Shown here piece after piece: positions 22,853-25,743 of a stretch of 25,743 bases of DNA. The DNA lies in IMG/VR virus record IMGVR_UViG_3300025437_000055, positions 1 to 25,743 of that record; one strand, 5' to 3'. Position numbers and translations under genes: made by a program. This stretch comes from a virus. Under the pieces are notes generated by a model, which saw nothing but the letters and a program-made list of their open reading frames with translations, made no database searches and was not told the origin of the DNA. Each line of letters starts with the position of its first letter. Position 1 is the first letter of the stretch.

Positions 22853-23520
22853 TGTCCACCATTCCAAAAAAGGTCATCATTAAAGTAAATGCTGCAATCA
22901 ATTGGACTAAGATAATAAAGCGTTTCAATTTCTTCTTGGTTTAATTTATTAAAAAGAATTTCTGAATCAACGTTTTTGTTATGGTCCCTGCTTTTGTCAA
23001 GAATTCTTTGTTTTCTTTGATTGTTGGGAAAATCGGAATAAATCTTTTCTACAGCATTTTTTGCTGTTTCGGGATTCATTTGATTGTCCCTAAGAAAAAT
23101 TTCAATTGATTTAATTCGTTTTAACAGAATTTCTTCGTCAATATTATTTATGCCACGAAAAACTTTGTCCCCTGAAAAAAACATACCCCCACCGTCACCG
23201 GAAGAAAGAATATTTTTTGATTGAAAGTTAGACAAAAATGCTTTGTTTTCGTCAACCCATTCAAAAAAATCGTTAACGGTTAACTTTGATTCTGGTATTA
23301 AACCTGAACTAACAAGCCAGCAATAGTGACTAACTGTTCTTTTTGCAGGGTCGCGCCAAGAACTAATCAAGTACGTAGACTTTAATACTGGTTTCCACGC
23401 ATAATGTGCTACCTTATCAAAGACAAAAATATCCCTACTAACTATGTCAATGATTTCACGTAGCACCCAATGACCACCGGCCTTTGGTATGTGTAGAAAA
23501 TAAATGTGGTCTTTTTCCAT
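22849..23520 (-). CDS. PAPS-dependent sulfotransferase-like protein
   Basis: This 223-residue protein has the two PAPS-binding elements of sulfotransferases. The 5'-phosphosulfate loop is FLHIPKAGGHWVL (8-20) and the 3'-phosphate element is SSWRDPAKRTVSHYCW (53-68, with R56 and S64). The end LSPIDCSIYFNDDLFW resembles the tail of the Sulfotransfer_2 group. It would transfer sulfate from PAPS to a hydroxyl or tyrosine. The ATG at 23518-23520 follows GAGGGAACT, directly after a strong hairpin, and the stop overlaps the APS-kinase-like start. The acceptor is unknown. Candidates are Tyr or hydroxylated Asn/Asp in the collagen-like fibres on either side, or the Tyr-rich insert of the lectin-like protein. 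Confidence 0.78.
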   Translation of the reverse strand: MEKDHIYFLHIPKAGGHWVLREIIDIVSRDIFVFDKVAHYAWKPVLKSTYLISSWRDPAKRTVSHYCWLVSSGLIPESKLTVNDFFEWVDENKAFLSNFQSKNILSSGDGGGMFFSGDKVFRGINNIDEEILLKRIKSIEIFLRDNQMNPETAKNAVEKIYSDFPNNQRKQRILDKSRDHNKNVDSEILFNKLNQEEIETLYYLSPIDCSIYFNDDLFWNGGQ

Positions 23521-23530
23521 AGTTCCCTCA

Positions 23531-23561
23531 TTGCCGCGGGCCCATTACAGACCCGCGGCAA
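23531..23561 (-). terminator. GC-rich hairpin between fibre 2 and the sulfotransferase gene
   Basis: A perfect 10-bp inverted repeat (TTGCCGCGGG at 23531-23540, CCCGCGGCAA at 23552-23561) with an 11-nt loop lies 14 nt after the fibre 2 stop and just before the ribosome-binding site of the sulfotransferase. No T-run follows, so it may be a weak terminator, a processing site or a stem that tunes the fibre-to-cassette ratio. Confidence 0.6.
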
Positions 23562-23575
23562 CCCTAGATTTAAAA

Positions 23576-25612
23576 CTACAGTGTAGTTGGTGTCCAAACA
23601 CCACTTGTAAAGACAAGAACTTGTCCTTCAGTTGGTGCAATTGGACTAACTGGGTATCCCTGTAGTTCAGTTGAATTTGGTGGTGATGCAGTAACGGTTT
23701 CGTCAAGCCAAAGGATGTTGGTGTCCATTGGTGGAACGCCGTCATTTGACTCGTAAATACCTGGGTCACCAATGTTTCCTTGGTTTCCTTGGTATCCCTG
23801 GTTTCCTTGTGGACCTTGGTCTCCTTGGAATCCTTTTGCACCTTGGTATCCTTGGTTTCCATCATTTCCTTGGTAGCCTTGGAATCCACGTGGTCCTTGG
23901 AATCCTTGCGGTCCTTGGTCACCTTGGTATCCCTGGTTACCCATAACACCGTCGTTACCTTGGAATCCTTGGTTACCTTGGAATCCTTGTGTACCTTGTG
24001 GTACGAATACGTACCAGTCAGCGTTACTGTTGTCTGGTTCGGGGGTGCTATTTTTATTTGAATCAGGCGTAATGTAAACTGCGCCGTTGTAAGTAACTAC
24101 ATCATATGGTGCATAAGTAGTTCCTGCATCCCAGTCACCTTGGTAAGTAAATCCTTGTCCTTGGTATCCCTGGTAGCCTTGAGGTCCCATGTCACCTTGG
24201 AATCCTTGAGGTCCCTGGTCGCCCTGGAATCCTTGGTTTCCTTGGTCGCCCTGGAATCCCTGTGGACCATCGTTACCCTGAAATCCTTGGTCGCCTTGTG
24301 GGCCCTGGTATCCCTGTGGACCCTGGTCACCCTGGAAGCCCTGGTTTCCGTCGTTTCCTTGGAATCCCTGCGGACCCTGGTCACCTTGGAACCCTTGATT
24401 ACCATCGTTACCTTGAAAGCCTTGTGGCCCTTGGTCGCCTTGGAAACCTTGCGCACCCTGAACACCAACAGCACCGTTAAGGTTTACTGTCCATGATGTG
24501 AATTCGCCAGAACCAACAACGTCACCAGGTGTGGTGCTAACGGTAAAGGCAAGTGCTCCGCCTTCTGGGTCGTATGAATCAACGGTAGCAACTACATAGT
24601 GTGTGCTGTCGTTGGCAATAACAATTTCTTGTCCAGGTGTGTATGAAAGACCTGCTGCAACTGTAATGTCGCCAGAACCGGTAGCAAGTGTGTAGTCGCT
24701 TGAACTTGTTGTAGCGTACTTGTCAGACTGTCCTTGGTAACCTTGGTAACCCTGCGGACCTTGGTCTCCCTGGAATCCCTGCGTTCCCTGGTCGCCTTGA
24801 AAACCCTGTGGACCCTGGTCACCTTGAAAACCTTGATTTCCCTGGTCTCCTTGGAATCCTTGCGTACCATCTTGTCCCTGCGAACCTTGGTATCCTTGGT
24901 ATCCACGTACACCCTGTGTACCTTGGTCACCCTGAAATCCTTGAGGTCCTTGGTATCCCCGGTTTCCTTGCGTACCGTCATTACCCTGGAACCCTTGTGG
25001 TCCTTGGTCGCCCTGAAAGCCTTGTGCGCCATCTGCACCTTGGAAGCCTTGATTTCCTTGGTTTCCTTGGTCGCCCTTAGAAGCAATAAGTGACCAGTAA
25101 CCTGGCTTAGAAACTGGGTTTCCGGTATTGTCAGTGTCGTTTGTGCAAACGAATGAAGAACCTTGGTATGTAACTACGTCATTAATGTAGTAGTTGTCGT
25201 TTGTTCCGTATGAACCTTGGTAGTTTAGACCTAGACCTTGAAAACCTTGTGGTCCTTGGTCACCTTGTAAGCCTTGATTTCCCTGAAATCCCTGGTCTCC
25301 TTGAAAACCTTGTGGGCCTTGGTCGCCTTGAAATCCTTGTGGACCGTCATTTCCTTGGTAACCTTGGTCACCTTGTGAACCTTGAAAACCCTGGGGTCCG
25401 TCTGCGCCTTGGAAACCTTGGTTACCCTGGTAACCCTTAGAACCCTGTGGTCCCTGGTAGCCCTGACTTCCTTGATTACCTTGTGAACCCTGCGAACCAG
25501 TGTCACCTTGTGTTCCTTGATTACCTTGGGGACCTTGGTCTCCTTGGAATCCCTGAGCACCGACTACTGCGGTAACCCAAGCGGACCCATTCCAATACTT
25601 TAATTGTGCCAT
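23576..25612 (-). CDS. Collagen-like tail fibre 2 (678 residues)
   Basis: It shares the N-terminal anchor with fibre 1 ([18 protein letters not shown]). Four collagen-like blocks with Gly-x-Gln and Gly-x-Asp units (for example GFQGDQGPQGFQGNDG) are separated by small folded modules. Two are carbohydrate-binding-like modules (about 129-180 and 486-538) with YINDVVTYQGSSFV and YAPYDVVTYNGAVYI followed by a Trp. One beta-rich domain is at about 293-380 (LATGSGDITVAAGLSYTPGQ). The tail (619-678) includes ILWLDETV and EGQVLVFTSGVWTPTTL, which is typical of phage fibre C-termini. The repeats are rich in Asp and Asn at x positions, unlike the Thr-rich second block of fibre 1. It is the first gene of the region, with AAAGGAAA ahead of its ATG. 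Confidence 0.9.
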   Translation of the reverse strand: MAQLKYWNGSAWVTAVVGAQGFQGDQGPQGNQGTQGDTGSQGSQGNQGSQGYQGPQGSKGYQGNQGFQGADGPQGFQGSQGDQGYQGNDGPQGFQGDQGPQGFQGDQGFQGNQGLQGDQGPQGFQGLGLNYQGSYGTNDNYYINDVVTYQGSSFVCTNDTDNTGNPVSKPGYWSLIASKGDQGNQGNQGFQGADGAQGFQGDQGPQGFQGNDGTQGNRGYQGPQGFQGDQGTQGVRGYQGYQGSQGQDGTQGFQGDQGNQGFQGDQGPQGFQGDQGTQGFQGDQGPQGYQGYQGQSDKYATTSSSDYTLATGSGDITVAAGLSYTPGQEIVIANDSTHYVVATVDSYDPEGGALAFTVSTTPGDVVGSGEFTSWTVNLNGAVGVQGAQGFQGDQGPQGFQGNDGNQGFQGDQGPQGFQGNDGNQGFQGDQGPQGYQGPQGDQGFQGNDGPQGFQGDQGNQGFQGDQGPQGFQGDMGPQGYQGYQGQGFTYQGDWDAGTTYAPYDVVTYNGAVYITPDSNKNSTPEPDNSNADWYVFVPQGTQGFQGNQGFQGNDGVMGNQGYQGDQGPQGFQGPRGFQGYQGNDGNQGYQGAKGFQGDQGPQGNQGYQGNQGNIGDPGIYESNDGVPPMDTNILWLDETVTASPPNSTELQGYPVSPIAPTEGQVLVFTSGVWTPTTL
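23758..25561 (-). repeat. Collagen-like repeat blocks of fibre 2, with modules between
   Basis: Four Gly-x-Gln/Asp blocks lie at about residues 18-128, 180-292, 381-485 and 539-618. The recurring 15-18-nt DNA unit encodes GFQGDQGPQG. The folded modules interrupt the triple-helical rod, giving a bead-and-rod layout. Confidence 0.9.
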
Positions 25613-25685
25613 AATAAATTTCCTTTGAAAGAAGTTGAATAAGCGTTTTGGCTACGCTTGGGTTACTACTGTTAGAACTGCCGTG

Positions 25686-25713
25686 ATTTTACCATGGCAT
25701 TTCAAAATGTCCA
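25686..25713 (-). promoter_or_regulatory. Candidate promoter of the fibre operon
   Basis: On the minus strand TGGACA (25708-25713) is followed after 16 nt by TAAAAT (25686-25691), with a start near 25679. The leader of about 65 nt includes a hairpin (AAGCGT 25641-25646 with ACGCTT 25654-25659) and then AAAGGAAA before the fibre ATG. A small CCAGT/ACTGG inverted repeat overlaps the -35. The spacer is one base shorter than at the other promoters, so the call is less certain. I see nothing else in the sequence out to the window end. Confidence 0.5.
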
Positions 25714-25743
25714 GTATTTCACTGGTTTTTACTGCATTTACTG

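Noticed and set aside
23545-25560. Alternative frames within fibre 2 (for example 24592-25086 minus and 24140-24496 plus)
   Set aside because: Same artefact of repetitive codons; they interrupt at the folded modules, whereas the 678-residue frame runs through everything.
23758-25561. Possible CRISPR-like repeat array
   Set aside because: The units are short, coding, without unique spacers, and translate as Gly-x-Gln repeats.

Overview
This window looks like part of a tailed bacteriophage genome that infects an actinobacterium. The evidence is two WhiB-family Fe-S regulators, an Rpf-like muralytic enzyme, an MSMEG_6728-type protein, actinobacterial-style promoters (TTGACA-like -35, 17-nt spacer, TAnnnT -10), a GAAC-N4-GTTC LexA-type box, and dense gene packing with ATGA/TAATG overlaps. 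The moderate GC content and the collagen-like fibres resemble phages of aquatic actinobacteria, but the habitat is inference. No integrase, large terminase, portal, capsid or tape-measure gene is in the window, so it is a partial genome.

Layout. (1) 1-226: a likely + strand structured small RNA gene with its own promoter, three consecutive hairpins and a terminator shared with the opposing operon. (2) 227-7248, minus strand: a replication/host-takeover operon. In transcription order it encodes an SNF2-family helicase, a winged-helix replication protein, a DnaB-like helicase, an HslV/proteasome-type Ntn hydrolase, a secreted Rpf-like transglycosylase, a small conserved protein, WhiB, an MSMEG_6728/pyrimidine-dimer-glycosylase-like protein, a 29-residue peptide and a small-terminase-like protein. 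(3) 7249-7339: a compact divergent promoter region; the helicase promoter appears leaderless and the recA promoter contains a LexA-type box. (4) 7340-12155, plus strand: a recombination operon with RecA, a LexA DNA-binding domain lacking the protease, YqaJ exonuclease, ERF annealing protein, SSB, two small helical proteins, an HNH protein, a C-x-C/H-x3-H peptide and a second WhiB. (5) 12147-13665, minus strand: a metallophosphoesterase operon with an HTH protein. (6) 13669-25612, minus strand: virion and accessory genes. These include two large collagen-like fibres, a lectin-like protein interrupted by a Cys-rich insert, small modular proteins, and a three-gene cassette (sulfotransferase, adenylylsulfate-kinase-like, Asp/Asn beta-hydroxylase-like) between the two fibre genes.

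The two most interesting systems are these. First, the translationally coupled sulfotransferase/APS-kinase/hydroxylase cassette lies between the collagen-like fibres and suggests phage-encoded post-translational decoration of fibres (inference). Second, a protease-less LexA DNA-binding domain sits next to a recA whose promoter carries a LexA-type box, suggesting a self-contained SOS-like circuit. A proteasome-type hydrolase with Thr1/Asp17/Lys33 at canonical spacing, the multi-hairpin RNA locus and the Cys-rich insert also merit attention.
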